The notes under the pieces are model-generated. The model was not told the DNA's origin and searched no databases. It saw only the letters and a list, made by a program, of their open reading frames with translations. From positions 186,001 through 250,000 of the forward strand of contig NZ_ATYB01000009.1 in assembly GCF_000427465.1 (NCBI RefSeq): DNA of 64,000 bases. The letters run 5' to 3'. Both the position numbers and the translations under genes were made by a program. The DNA is from Sinorhizobium arboris LMG 14919. GTDB lineage: Bacteria; Pseudomonadota; Alphaproteobacteria; Rhizobiales; Rhizobiaceae. Shown in pieces: positions 52,539 through 62,534 of this stretch. Position 1 is the first letter of the stretch. Each line of letters begins with the position of its first letter.

Positions 52539-54736
52539 GTGATTTACACTGCAGCATCGGACCCGGAAAAACCGCAGTCCACGGACGCCAGGTGTCTGGC
52601 CCAGCTCGCCCGCATCCGGCAGAGCGCGGATTTCGATGCGACCGAGCGCGAACACCGCTTTCTCCAGTATGTCGTCGAGGAGACCCTCGCCGGCCGCGGC
52701 GGTCGGATAAAAGCCTATACCGTCGCCGTGGAAGTGTTCGGTCGGGACAGTACGTTCGATCCACAGAACGATCCGATCGTGCGCATTGCTGCGAGCCACC
52801 TTCGCCGGTCCCTGGAGCGCTATTACCTGACGGCCGGGAAGTCCGATCCTATGGTCATCGAGATTCCCAAGGGCGGTTATGTCCCTATCTTCTCGGAGCG
52901 AGCCTCGCCTGAGCCCGCCGCGGCCACAATGCTGCCTCCGGCTCCAGGACCGATGGACGCCTTCTCGGTTTCAGCGGTTCCTTCCTCTGACGACGTTCGC
53001 GCCCAGCTCGAGCGGATAGTCTCGAACCCGGAATTTCACGGTGGCGGGCGAGGAACCGCGCTCCTGCGCTATATTGTCGAGGAGACGCTTGCTGGCCGAG
53101 CCGAGCGGATCAAGGGCCACTCTATCGCAACCGAGGTCTTCAAGCGCGACGAGAGCTTTTCGCAGGACGACCCGGTCGTGCGGATCGAAGCGGCCCGGCT
53201 GCGGCGGGCGCTCGAGCGCTACTACCTGGTCGCGGGGCAGACCGATTCGCTGCGAATAGAGGTCCCCAAAGGCGGGTACGGGCCGACGTTCAGATGGAAC
53301 AATCTCGTGCCTTCCGAAGCGGACAGGGCGTCGGTTCCGAATATGTCCGAGCCAGCTCCCCTCAGAAGGCGGCGGTATGGGGCATTTCTGGTCGCAGGCG
53401 TCGTGGCAGTCGCGGCCGCGATCCTCGGCTACTCGATGATCGGTCGGTCGGGACTGCTTTCCGCCTCACCAGCAGACGCTGTTCCGGTGCCGGATGGTCC
53501 CACTCTCGTGATCGCGCCCTTCGCCAATCTTGGAGAGGGGCCGAATGCCGTCATCTATACAGATGGCCTGACGGAGGAACTCCTGACCGCTCTTCCCCGC
53601 TTCAAAGAGATCAAGGTCTTCGGTCGCGAGACATCGAAATCGCTGCCGCCGGACGTGGACGTGTCGCAGGTCCGGGATGAACTGGGCGCGCGGTATCTAC
53701 TTGCGGGCGGCGTGCGGACATCGGGCAGCCGCATCCGGGTGACCGCCCGACTCGTCGATGCCTCCGACGGAGTGATCCTGTGGTCGGAAGACTATGACGA
53801 CGATCTGAAGTCGCGCGATCTGTTCGCAATCCAGTCCGATGTCGCGAGCAAGGTGGCGACCACCGTTGCGCAGCCGTACGGCATCATTGCCCAAGCCGCT
53901 GCCGCCATCCGCCGCCAGACGATCTTGGCGCTTATCGGTGCACGCTGAGGTTCTACGACTACCGCGCCGAGCTAAGCGTGGAACGTCACGCCGAGGTCAG
54001 GGCATGTCTCGAAAGCGCGGTCGCCCAATATCCGACCTATGCGACTGCCTGGGCGATGCTGTCCATCGTCTACCTCGATGAGGAGCGATTCAGTTTCAAT
54101 TCGAGGTCCGGCGCCCCCACTGCCATGCAACGGGCGCTCCACGCGGCGCGGAGAGGAACTCAGCTCGATCCCGGCAACACCCGCGGCCGTCAGGCGCTGA
54201 TGACCGCATTGTTCTTCAACGGGCAATATGCCGAGGCGATGCGCACCGGAGAGCAGGCGCTTGCCATGAACCCTAACGACACCGAGCTCTTGGGTGAATT
54301 TGCGACCCGGCTGGCGATGGGCGGACAGTGGCGCCGCGGCGCGGCGCTTCTGGACCGGGCAATCGCGCTCAATCCGGGCGGAGGGGGGTACTATTACGGA
54401 GCTCGTGCCCTAGCGGCCTACATGCTTGGAGACTACCCGGCGGCGGCGGCCGGCATCAAACAGGCCGACCTCCAGAAATTCCCGCTTTTCCATGCCGTCG
54501 CCGCGGTCATCTATGCGGATGCCGGGATGCCAGACGAGGCCCGGCGAGCGGGCGAGACGTTCATGCGGATGCGCCCTGACTTCATTCACAACATTCAGGC
54601 TGAACTCACGACGCGAAACTACACGCCGAAAGATCAGTTGCGCCTGGTTGCAGGGCTTCGAAAGGCGGGCCTGCCAGTACCGGAGGGCGTTGAGGCCGCT
54701 ATCGCGCGTGCGGCGAACGATGCACGGCCGCGCTAG
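52539..54736 (+). pseudogene. TPR/FlgO-like adenylate-cyclase-associated protein, frameshifted, with duplicated N-terminal module
   Basis: The start is probably GTG 52539. Two tandem modules of about 100 residues (about 19-118 and 152-252) share the pattern VEETLAGR-x-x-RIK, VEVF-x-RD, DP-VRI-A-x-LRR-LERYYL, IPKGGY-P-F. A membrane segment (FLVAGVVAVAAAILGYSMI, about 283-301) is followed by a FlgO/TolB-like domain (LVIAPFANLGEGPNAVIYTD, ARYLLAGGVRTSGSRIRVTA). Near 53905 the frame shifts by one base; the second frame continues DDLGAYRCTLRFYDYRAELS and TPR-like repeats (NPNDTELLGEFATRLAMGGQ) to 54736. Intact relatives read through. The chain as read stops at 53946. Confidence 0.75.
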
Positions 54737-54880
54737 AGGGTCACGATAACTACACGTAACTACCCTGATGCTACGGGCGTGCCGCTCTGCCTTCACCTAA
54801 ACTTCGTGCATCGGCCGTGGGGCAGACTCGACCGGAGGATGTCGCGTTTCGCACGACGCACTCTTAACATGGGGATACCA

Positions 54881-56200
54881 GTGACCAGTCAAAATCGCCT
54901 CACGAAACACTCCGGATTCTTCCGGCTTTTTCAAAGCATGGTGGTCTGCGGAACGTTCGTGGTTATGACTGGATGCGGCGGGCATCCCAAAGGCGTGCTG
55001 ACGCCTGTCGCCGAGGGCACGCCTGCGACGAGCCGCGTCGATATGCTGATCACCACCACCCGTGGCCGTTCGGAGGTGGCCGGAGAGATGTTCACGGGCG
55101 AACGAGCGCGCGCCCCGGCCTTCGCGAATATCACGGTTTCGATTCCGCCTGTCCGCAGGGTCGGCGAGGTTGCCTGGCCGAAGAAACTTCCGTCCAATCC
55201 GGCCACTGATTTCGCGACGTTAAAGGCGGACGAACTGACCAGGGATGGAGCCAAGACCTGGCTCAACACAACGGTCAGGAAGAGGCCAGACCGCAGCGTG
55301 CTCGTCTTCATCCACGGCTTCAACAACCGCTTCGAGGACTCCGTCTATCGCTTCGCGCAGATCGTCCATGACTCAGGAATCAAGAGTGCGCCTGTGCTGG
55401 TGACATGGCCGTCGCGAGGCAGCCTGCTTGCCTATGGCTACGACCGCGAAAGCACCAATTACACCCGCAATGCGCTAGAATCGCTCTTCCAGTATCTCGC
55501 CGCAGATAAAGAGGTGAAGGAGGTATCAATCCTCGCACACTCGATGGGGAACTGGCTCACGCTCGAAGCTCTCCGCCAGATGGCGATCCGCAATGACGGC
55601 CTGCCGAACAAATTCAAAAACGTGATGCTTGCGGCTCCGGATGTCGATGTCGACGTCTTCCGTTCGCAGATCGAGGACATGGGCAGCCAGCATCCCCGGT
55701 TCACCCTGTTCGTATCCCGCGACGATCGAGCTCTCGCCTTCTCTCGCCGGGTCTGGGGCGACATTCCCCGGCTCGGTTCGATCGACCCGGAGGCCGATCC
55801 CTACAAGCAGGAACTCGCGGACAACGAGATCAACGTCATCGATCTGACGAAGATCAAGGACGGCGACGGCATGCATCACGGCAAGTTCGCCGAATCCCCG
55901 GAAGTCGTGCGGCTCATCGGCGCACGCATCTCCGAAGGTCAGTCTCTGACGGACAGCCGGTTGGGCCTCGGGGACCATCTCATTGCAGGAACGACGGGAG
56001 CCGCCGCGGCAGCCGGCAGCGCTGCCGGCCTCATCCTCGCTGCTCCGGTCGCCGTCATCGATCCGCATACCCGAGACAACTACGCCCACCACGTTGGTTC
56101 GGCGATGGGACAATCGGGTGGCAAGCAGAAGGTGGCCGTGAAAGGCTGCGGTGCGAGACAGTCGGCTGAACGCGATCCGGCGTGCGCGCCGCAAAACTAA
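54881..56200 (+). CDS. Lipoprotein alpha/beta-hydrolase (DUF900 family)
   Basis: 439 residues from GTG 54881 (GGGGA six bases upstream; ATG 54869 or 54839 are in-frame alternatives). The signal ends at lipobox MTGC, so it is a lipoprotein. The DUF900 hydrolase domain: RSVLVFIHGFNNRFEDSVYR (oxyanion), VSILAHSMGNWLTLEALRQM with S221 as nucleophile, KNVMLAAPDVDVDVF (Asp) and DGMHHGKFAES (His). The C-terminal Ala/Gly-rich stretch and VKGCGARQSAERD tail are not conserved. Substrate unknown; no partner gene is evident. Confidence 0.9.
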   Translation: MTSQNRLTKHSGFFRLFQSMVVCGTFVVMTGCGGHPKGVLTPVAEGTPATSRVDMLITTTRGRSEVAGEMFTGERARAPAFANITVSIPPVRRVGEVAWPKKLPSNPATDFATLKADELTRDGAKTWLNTTVRKRPDRSVLVFIHGFNNRFEDSVYRFAQIVHDSGIKSAPVLVTWPSRGSLLAYGYDRESTNYTRNALESLFQYLAADKEVKEVSILAHSMGNWLTLEALRQMAIRNDGLPNKFKNVMLAAPDVDVDVFRSQIEDMGSQHPRFTLFVSRDDRALAFSRRVWGDIPRLGSIDPEADPYKQELADNEINVIDLTKIKDGDGMHHGKFAESPEVVRLIGARISEGQSLTDSRLGLGDHLIAGTTGAAAAAGSAAGLILAAPVAVIDPHTRDNYAHHVGSAMGQSGGKQKVAVKGCGARQSAERDPACAPQN

Positions 56201-56668
56201 TTTGGTTTCGTCCCGGGGAACTCGATTAGTGCCTACCCTAGAAAGGGAGCAGACAGTTCCTGTCGATGTATTATGCGATCTTTTCATCACAGAACGGGAA
56301 CGTCTCCCTGCTGCGCGCGCGTTGGGACAGCTTCCTCTATACGCGTTGCGCGCTCTGATGAAGGCGAGCGCAATCACGGTTCGTGTCGTCGCGGGCGGCA
56401 ACGATGAAGGGTGCGGTCAAGCGGCTGCATTGGCGAAAGCCTCGGTCACTTGGACGGCCGCTTCCGGGGTGCATCCCCAGCGGCTCCCAAATATGGCCGT
56501 CGAGATCCTCGAAGCAGCGGCTGTACATGAAAGCCCTATCCTGCGGCTTTTCGCGCGCCTCGCGTCCACCGCACGACCGTCTTTTCGGTGATCGCATCCA
56601 CCGCCTCGCGGCGATCCGGATCTCAAGAAGATCCGCAGAAGCACTGAGCCGACTCTGGGAAGGGTTTG
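56201..56668. other. Stretch with dispersed repeat copy 2
   Basis: About 470 bases with no supportable gene apart from the repeat. Reading frames are Arg/Pro-rich on both strands. Confidence 0.45.
56246..56321 (+). repeat. Dispersed repeat, copy 2
   Basis: GAGCAGACAGTTCCTGTCGA is followed by the core ATTATGCGATC (56270-56280), a TTTTCAT segment and GAACGTCTCC. Compared with copies 1 and 3 the left half is well kept and the right half more diverged. Confidence 0.6.
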
Positions 56669-56760
56669 ATGATCGAGGCTCTGACCGGGCTTGTCGTCGT
56701 CATCGCGCTCGCGGCCTACCTGGTCGTGACGCTTCGTGCGGCCGGAACGGTTCTTCAATA
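56669..56760 (+). pseudogene. kdpF: kdpF-like small K+-ATPase subunit, frameshifted
   Basis: ATG 56669 (AAGGG upstream) reads MIEALTGLVVVIALAAYLVV then TL; one extra base then hides the expected ending VRPERF, which is present in the next frame (GTG CGG CCG GAA CGG TTC). This matches the single-helix KdpF peptide. The genes kdpA, kdpB and kdpC do not follow; the next gene is on the other strand. Confidence 0.55.
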
Positions 56761-56786
56761 CCTTTTCCCGCTACCAGAGCTTTGGG

Positions 56787-57860
56787 CTAGTACCCGGTCA
56801 TCTCCAGGTAGCCCCTCCCACTGACACTGCCTTCAAAGGCAATCGGGCCCTCCCAATACGGTATGGACGTTGACATCCACGCATGGTCGTTCAGAGGCTG
56901 GGTTGTGACGTCAAAGCCGCGACTGGGAATCTGGACGTTCCATGAAACGGGAATTTGACGTCCTGCGACTTTGGCGGTTCGCACGGGAACGATCTTGAGA
57001 GCTGCCGCGGGTAAGGGGTCCGGTCGCCCATCGGCAGTGATCCAAGTGGCGGAGGTAAATCCCTCTCCTTCATTTCTGAGACGGAAGCCCATGAGCTTCT
57101 CCCCTGTATCGAGATGCAGCGAGAACCAGTCCCAACCGGTCTGATCTTCCGCAAGCGGCTGCGACGACCACTCGCGGTCAAGCCAAGCTTTCCCCGTCAC
57201 CTCGACATTCCCGGTCGGTAGCGAAAGCGAGCCGGTCACCGCATAGAACGGTTGCGAATAGTAGTAGCTGGCCTGTCCCTTCGCTGATTTCAGCGAATAG
57301 CCGTTATCGCCATGCGACACCAGCGGGCCCGTGGCCAACAGGCGGAGTTCGTAGCCGAATTCCTCTGCCGTCGCAGTCAGGCTGAGATCGGCCAGCTGAT
57401 CCGCTCCTGGGACGGCATGTCCCTTCATCTGCCAATCATCGATCCAGGCCGAGAAGGGCTCCGCGACAACCCCAGCCTGCCCCACTCCCCCGCGTGCAAT
57501 ACGCTCTGCCACGAAGTGGTCCCCTGAAGTGGTGACGGCCGCGTGACCCATCCAGAGTTGGGGGCTCGACCACCCGTTGACCTCCCTTGGAGCAAGCGCT
57601 GACCGGAAAAGGGTCCACTGCGCTCCGTATTGAGTCCCGTCGGGAGCTTCAAGATTGGCTGTTAGATACCACCACTCTATCCGGAAATCCGGATGTGGGC
57701 CGTGGTCGGCAGGGAACCGGAACAGCAGGCCGGGCTGCGGCTCCGAGAACCCTCCGGCAACCGAGCCGAGGCCAGCAAAACCCTCGGAGGCCGCTTGGCT
57801 TCCGGACAAGCTGGCCATTGTCATCATCGCAACGGCGATCGCAGTCGATCTAACGCTCAT
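56787..57860 (-). CDS. AttH/CrtC-like lipocalin-type protein
   Basis: 357 residues with a signal peptide (AVAMMTMASLSGSQAAS). FRFPADHGPHPDFRIEWWYL and GYSLKSAKGQASYYYSQPFY, SGKAWLDREWSS-like VTGKAWLDREWSSQPLAEDQ and GWDWFSLHLDTGEKLMGFRL mark the AttH/carotenoid-hydratase-like double lipocalin family. In Agrobacterium-type attEFGH operons it follows an FtsX-type ABC exporter, as here (overlap of 11 bases with the permease). It may accept the lipid-like substrate in the periplasm. Confidence 0.9.
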   Translation of the reverse strand: MSVRSTAIAVAMMTMASLSGSQAASEGFAGLGSVAGGFSEPQPGLLFRFPADHGPHPDFRIEWWYLTANLEAPDGTQYGAQWTLFRSALAPREVNGWSSPQLWMGHAAVTTSGDHFVAERIARGGVGQAGVVAEPFSAWIDDWQMKGHAVPGADQLADLSLTATAEEFGYELRLLATGPLVSHGDNGYSLKSAKGQASYYYSQPFYAVTGSLSLPTGNVEVTGKAWLDREWSSQPLAEDQTGWDWFSLHLDTGEKLMGFRLRNEGEGFTSATWITADGRPDPLPAAALKIVPVRTAKVAGRQIPVSWNVQIPSRGFDVTTQPLNDHAWMSTSIPYWEGPIAFEGSVSGRGYLEMTGY

Positions 57861-60259
57861 TGGCGAAAGCCTTCAGAAGATCCGACGGCGCGAGTCCCGC
57901 CAGCCGGCGAAGCGGGATCAGTACGGAAACGACCGCAGCGGCGAGCGCGACGAGACCGAGCCTGACCCACTCGTAAGGAAAGATATGCATCGGCAGACGC
58001 CAGCCGAAGGCTTCGACGTTCACCACCGCGAGAAGCACCCACGCCAGCGCCAGGCCGAGTGGCAAAGCGGCAATAAATGTCGCCAGCCAGAGCAGCAGCA
58101 TCCTCAGAAGCTCGAGGAGAGCGAGATCGCGTCTCGTGACCCCCATCGCCCACACGGGTGCAAGCTGCGGGAGGCGCATGTCCGAAAGCGTGAGGAGGCT
58201 CGAGAACATAGCCAATGCCGCAACCCCAAGCGTGAATATATTCAACGCGCCAGTAACCAAAAATGTGCGATCGAAGATCCGCCGTGACTGTTCCTTCAGT
58301 GCCGCTTGATCGACGATGTTCTCTGGTGGAAGTCCGAATTCGTCCGAGAGGCTCGAACGTAGGTCTGCAACCTGTTCAGGCTGGACCCGCAGACCGTAGC
58401 GCAGGCGCGAGACGTGCGGGTAGCGAGAGGTCAGGGCGTTTATTCCGGCGATGACCTGGCCCTTTGGGTTCCCGTAATCCGAATAGACGCCCACAACCGC
58501 CGCACTCCAGTCGCTCGCCAATTCCAGCTGATCGCCGATGCGGAGCCGCTCCCGCCTCCAGAACTGTTCGTTGACCAACACCCCTTCACCGGACGCCACC
58601 AGATCCCAGACGTCCGGCCTGCCAACGATCAGGGGCCAGTGCTTCCTATAGGTCGGATCGTCAACGACACCGAAGATCTGCATCGGCTGCCCCCGGATCT
58701 CGGCGTCTATGCTGGAGATCGGCAACACCGATTCCACCTTGGTTGCGAGCCATGCCTTGAGCCTGTCTGCCTCGCCTTCGTTCCGGGCGGCAACGTAAAG
58801 CTCCGCGGCGAGACGTTGGTCGAGCCAGCCGACGAACGTAAGACGGAAGCTCGACACCATGGTTCCGACGCCTACATTTGCCGCCAGCGCAAGAAGCAAC
58901 GCCATGAGGGCAAGGGAAAGTCCGGGGAGCTGCTGCCGCGCGTCGGCCCAGAACCATGTGACGAGCGCTCGCGAAGACGTCCACTGCATCAAGGTGATGA
59001 ATCCGGAGAGCACAGCGGGGAAAAGTAGCGACGCCCCGAGCAGAAGACAGCCAAGCACGCCAAAGCCCGCCTGGAGTCCATCAGCCGACAGAAGAAGAGC
59101 TCCCGAGAGGGCTAGCAAAGCCGCTGCGGCCAGCACCTGAAACCGCCGCCCCGCTTCCGACGATCGCCCCCAGGTCTGGGGCTGGGCCGCCGCGAGCAAA
59201 GGCACCCTCATCAACCGCAACAGGCTGGGCCGACGAAACCAATGTTCCGGCCACTGCGATGGCGAAGCCAGAAACCCACCACTCCGGACGCAGGGAAAGC
59301 GTGCCGGGCACGCTGGCTCCGTAGAGTCCTTCGAGGGTTGCGGCCACTCCGGGTAGCAGCAGCGACGCGACCAAGTATCCAATGGCGACGCCGACCACCC
59401 CGGCGGCAAGGGCAAAAAGGATAAGCTCGGCGAGCAGCAGAACCGCAAGCGCACTCATCGAAACCCCAAGGCAGCGAAGCGTTCTGAACGTCGGCCGCCG
59501 TTGCTCGAAGGCGAGGCCGATCGTCGAGTACACTATTAACAGCCCGACAGCGAAGGCGAGAAACCCGAAAGCCGTCAAATTGAGATGGAAGCTCTCGGTA
59601 AGATGCTCGACGTCGGCTTGTGCATTTGGCTCGCGAACCGAGAGCGTTGGAACAAGCTTCCCAAGCGGCTCCAGACCGGGACGTTGGTTTTCGGCGATCA
59701 CGATCCGACTGAGCTCGCCCTCTCGTCTCAATAGCCGCTGAGCCAAGCCGATATCGATGAAGGCAGCCCCGTCTAACATCCGATTCGAAACATGCAGCGC
59801 GAGGTCGGTCTGCCCTCGGATTTTCTCCACTGTTCCAGGAGAGACGACTATCATGCCCGGAGGCGTGATGAAGGAAAGCAAGTCCTCGGCATTTCTCAGG
59901 TCGACGGTCTGCGTCTCCGCGGGCATCGTCAGTGGCTCTATCCCAATCACCCTTAACCGGGTGGCTCCGAACCGATATTCCCCCTCCAAAACTGGCGACA
60001 CGTTCCAGCCCGCCAGTCTGAGCCGCACGAAGACGGATTGAGGAATCGAGCGGTCGTTTGGGGAAACCAGGTTCGCCAACCCTTTCTGGTCGAGCACAAC
60101 CGCGGCGCGGGCGTAGCTCGCGCGGGCTTCTGCATTGATTGCCTGCACTCCGGACCACAAGGCCGTCGCCAGTGCCAGGCCCGACAAGAGAGCGCCGAGT
60201 TGCAGCGGTCGTCGTCGCCAGTGGGACAGAAGTGCTGTGGATTCGGTCCACATCGTCAT
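57850..60259 (-). pseudogene. FtsX/MacB-type ABC permease (AttF/G-like), frameshifted
   Basis: ATG 60259 overlaps the ATPase stop (ATGA). The first 345 or so residues (LQLGALLSGLALATALWSGV; LTAFGFLAFAVGLLIVYSTI; VPGTLSLRPEWWVSGFAIAV) run to about 59225, where one base is lost or gained; the sense continues in another frame (VPLLAAAQPQTWGRSSEAGR, LALMALLLALAANVGVGTMV, LFSSL-type FtsX core, IPLRRLAGLAPSDLLKAFAN) to 57850. Joined, they make about 800 residues with eight to ten helices, the usual size of double FtsX permeases. The ATPase and AttH genes on either side are intact. Confidence 0.85.
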
Positions 60260-60912
60260 TCGATCCGCCCGCACCGCAGATGGACCTGCCGGTCGAGCCT
60301 GTCCGCCAGTCTTTGCGAGTGTGTCACCACGAGCAGCGTTGATCCAATTCCCTTCGAAAGCGAGAGCATCAGATCCAGGACGGCGTCTCCATTGGCCTCG
60401 TCCAGATTCCCCGTGGGTTCGTCTGCCAGAACCAAGCCGGGACGAGCGGCAAGGGTTCGTCCGATTGCCACCCGCTGCTGCTGTCCGGTGGAAAGCTGCT
60501 CGGGATATCTGGTCAGCAATGGCCCGATTCCGAGGCGCTCCACGAGTTTATTTTCCCACGCGAGATCGTGGCGTCCCGCAAGCTTGGCGTGGAAAGCGAC
60601 ATTCGCGGCCACGTCTAGTGAGGGGACAAGGTTGAACTGCTGAAATACGAGGCCGACTTCGGTTCGCCTGTAGGCGGCGCGTTCCCGATCGTTCAACTTG
60701 GAGATGTCTCGGCCCCCGATCTCGATCTCGCCTGAGTTCGGGCGGTCAAGGCCGGCTACGAGATGCAGGAGGGTGCTCTTTCCGCTGCCCGACTCCCCTG
60801 TCAGGGCAACGCTCTCGGCCGCGCCGAGATCGAGATTGATCCCTCTCAACACTTCAAGCCGCCCTTCGGCGGTCTCATAGGATTTCCTGAGATTGCGGAG
60901 AGTGATCACCAT
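60256..60912 (-). CDS. ABC transporter ATPase, LolD/MacB type (AttE-like)
   Basis: 218 residues from ATG 60912 (MVITLRNLRKSYETAEGRLE); a GTG at 60954 gives 14 more. Walker A GESGSGKST (39-47), LVFQQFNLVPSLDVAANVAF (Q-loop), signature LSTGQQQR, Walker B LVLADEPTGNLDEANG and H-loop VTHSQRLADRL. It drives the FtsX-type exporter downstream, with which it overlaps four bases. Confidence 0.93.
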   Translation of the reverse strand: MVITLRNLRKSYETAEGRLEVLRGINLDLGAAESVALTGESGSGKSTLLHLVAGLDRPNSGEIEIGGRDISKLNDRERAAYRRTEVGLVFQQFNLVPSLDVAANVAFHAKLAGRHDLAWENKLVERLGIGPLLTRYPEQLSTGQQQRVAIGRTLAARPGLVLADEPTGNLDEANGDAVLDLMLSLSKGIGSTLLVVTHSQRLADRLDRQVHLRCGRIE

Positions 60913-61145
60913 GGCGGCCAAGATTAGGAAGATTTCACATATGTAACTCTCCACGGCCGCTTGGAAAGGCCCACGGAGAGGAGATGCGAATGCTGAGCTC
61001 GTCGAACGTCAGGTCCTGCGCAAAACGGCTCGTCTTTCGAAGGAGACAAAGCTGTTTTTCCGGGGCCGCCTTAGCGCCTTTTCGGGAATGAACTTAGGGC
61101 CTAGGTCCTACACAAGCGGGCCGATGCCCAGACTTGAAGAATTCG
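60913..61145. other. Intergenic region with a near-palindrome
   Basis: About 230 bases containing TAGGGCCTAGGTCCTA (61095-61110), symmetric at 14 of 16 positions. It could be an operator, but it lies closer to the stop of the 61146 gene than to the ATPase start. No gene seen. Confidence 0.35.
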
Positions 61146-61394
61146 TCACATGGCGTCGGGGGTGTCTCGTGAATGCGAGCGTTGGTACATCGTCAGCGCC
61201 CACTCCGTTCGAAGTTCGTCCAGATACAAAATGTAAACGTTACCGTCACTGCCCCTGACCTTAAAGTAGCGGTAGTCGGCGCCGTGCCACTGATCGATGT
61301 TTTCGGCCACTTCGATCTGCCGGCCGTTGAGGTAAAATCGTCGGAGCTTTTCGGCACCGCCGTCGTCCATAAAGGTTTCGACCTGAACTTGCAT
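61146..61394 (-). CDS. Hypothetical protein, 82 residues
   Basis: ATG 61394 starts MQVQVETFMDDGGAEKLRRF; the beta-rich rest (YRYFKVRGSDGNVYILYLDE) looks like a small soluble domain with good codon pattern. No family recognised. The longer open frame upstream is Arg-rich and unlikely. Confidence 0.65.
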   Translation of the reverse strand: MQVQVETFMDDGGAEKLRRFYLNGRQIEVAENIDQWHGADYRYFKVRGSDGNVYILYLDELRTEWALTMYQRSHSRDTPDAM

Positions 61395-61613
61395 GGCGTG
61401 CTTGCTGTCCCGCGGCCGAAAGGCGCAGGACCGCGCCTCCTGCCGGTCGAACCGGAATCTCTCTCGGTGATTGGACAAATAGCTGAGGGTGGACGAGAAG
61501 AAAAGGTGCACGGCGCGCTGGCCTCGACGAGGCATTGGAACGACCTTCCGATGCGGTGGCGGAGACGAAGCCGGCGCCGACGCCCTCTCGACGGTCAGGA
61601 ACGGTATTGGGAC

Positions 61614-61853
61614 ATGGTGAACGATATGGATTGGACGGGTCTCCTGCAGGGGGCGCTGCCACAGCTCGACCTACCCTGGCCTGGGTTCCGGAAGGTGCGG
61701 CGCCAGGTTTGCAAGCGCCTGAGGCGGCGCATGCATGATCTCGGCCTCGAAAGTTATGCGGCTTATCGCGCCCGCCTGGAAGCCGATTCGGCGGAATGGC
61801 GAATCCTCGCGCTCGACAATGCACACCCGGGCCGACCGGGAACGCAGCGCTAA
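61614..61853 (+). pseudogene. CheR-like methyltransferase, N-terminal remnant
   Basis: ATG 61614 starts MVNDMDWTGLLQGALPQLDL, then RWPGFRKVR-like WPGFRKVRRQVCKRLRRRMH and YAAYRARLEADSAEWRIL, the all-helical N-terminus of CheR-type SAM methyltransferases (CheR_N). The SAM-binding domain is absent; after EWRIL the sequence has no further similarity and stops at 61853. Confidence 0.7.
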
Positions 61854-61904
61854 ACCAAGAGGTCAGCCAGCGTAGGTGCGAGACCGCGTGCCGTGCCTTC
61901 GAAG

Positions 61905-62072
61905 CTAAGGGGCGTGTTCGCCATTCGGGTTTGGCGCCGGCGCCTCTCTTGTGTCCCGAGGCGGATTTTCGCGTTCAACGGACTTTGGTGTCGATTCCTG
62001 AGGGTCGGGACGGCGGAGGGGCCGCACTTTGGGATCGCCCTTCTTGGGCCGAATAGGAACTTTTTCCATCAT
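61905..62072 (-). CDS. Small Pro/Arg/Lys-rich protein, 55 residues
   Basis: Starts MMEKVPIRPKKGDPKVRPLR, then RPDPQESTPKSVERENPPRD and ends in NGEHAP; intrinsically disordered and basic. GGGAG lies nine bases before ATG 62072, and an EcfG promoter with perfect -10 lies upstream. Similar short proteins are found in rhizobia next to general-stress genes. Function unknown. Confidence 0.7.
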   Translation of the reverse strand: MMEKVPIRPKKGDPKVRPLRRPDPQESTPKSVERENPPRDTREAPAPNPNGEHAP

Positions 62073-62101
62073 GGTACGTTGCTCCCGTCTTCCACAAGAA
62101 G

Positions 62102-62126
62102 AACGGCTCGGCAGAAGCAGAGTTCC
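62102..62126 (-). promoter_or_regulatory. EcfG-type promoter (best match in the window)
   Basis: Minus strand: GGAAC (62126-62122), 16 bases, CGTT (62105-62102), 30 bases before ATG 62072. Both the -35 and the full four-base -10 match the consensus. Confidence 0.7.
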
Positions 62127-62306
62127 AATCGAATGCGAGTATCTCAGCCTTGTGGGGCCCCCGACGCAGCCTCGCTCCGCTGCGGTTGGGCTTGAGCCCG
62201 CGCCCGCTGTAGCGGATTCATGGTCTCGTGGAGAGAGCGCGCCGCTCAGGCGATGAAATTCCAGGTGGTGGGCAAGCAACATAGCGCTGGTCCTCGGCAA
62301 TTTCCC

Positions 62307-62534
62307 CTAACCTTGCGGAGCAAGGCTCGTGCGGATGCCGGCCGCGGCAAAGCGGGTCAACTGTATCTGAGTTGCCTCCTCGGTATAAAGAACATGAACA
62401 GCGCGACCGCTGGCCGTGAGCTTTTCAGCCTCGTTAAAGGCTTCTTCGAAACTGACGGGAATTGCGTCGGTGGGGGTGGAGAGATCGTCCTGTTCCAATA
62501 CGTAGAACCTGGCGTTTCGGATATCAGTGGTCAT
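62307..62534 (-). CDS. Hypothetical protein, 75 residues
   Basis: ATG 62534 has AGGAG seven bases upstream. DIRNARFYVLEQDDLSTPTD, SFEEAFNEAEKLTASGRAVH and VLYTEEATQIQLTRFAAAGI suggest a small alpha/beta protein. No family recognised. Confidence 0.65.
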   Translation of the reverse strand: MTTDIRNARFYVLEQDDLSTPTDAIPVSFEEAFNEAEKLTASGRAVHVLYTEEATQIQLTRFAAAGIRTSLAPQG

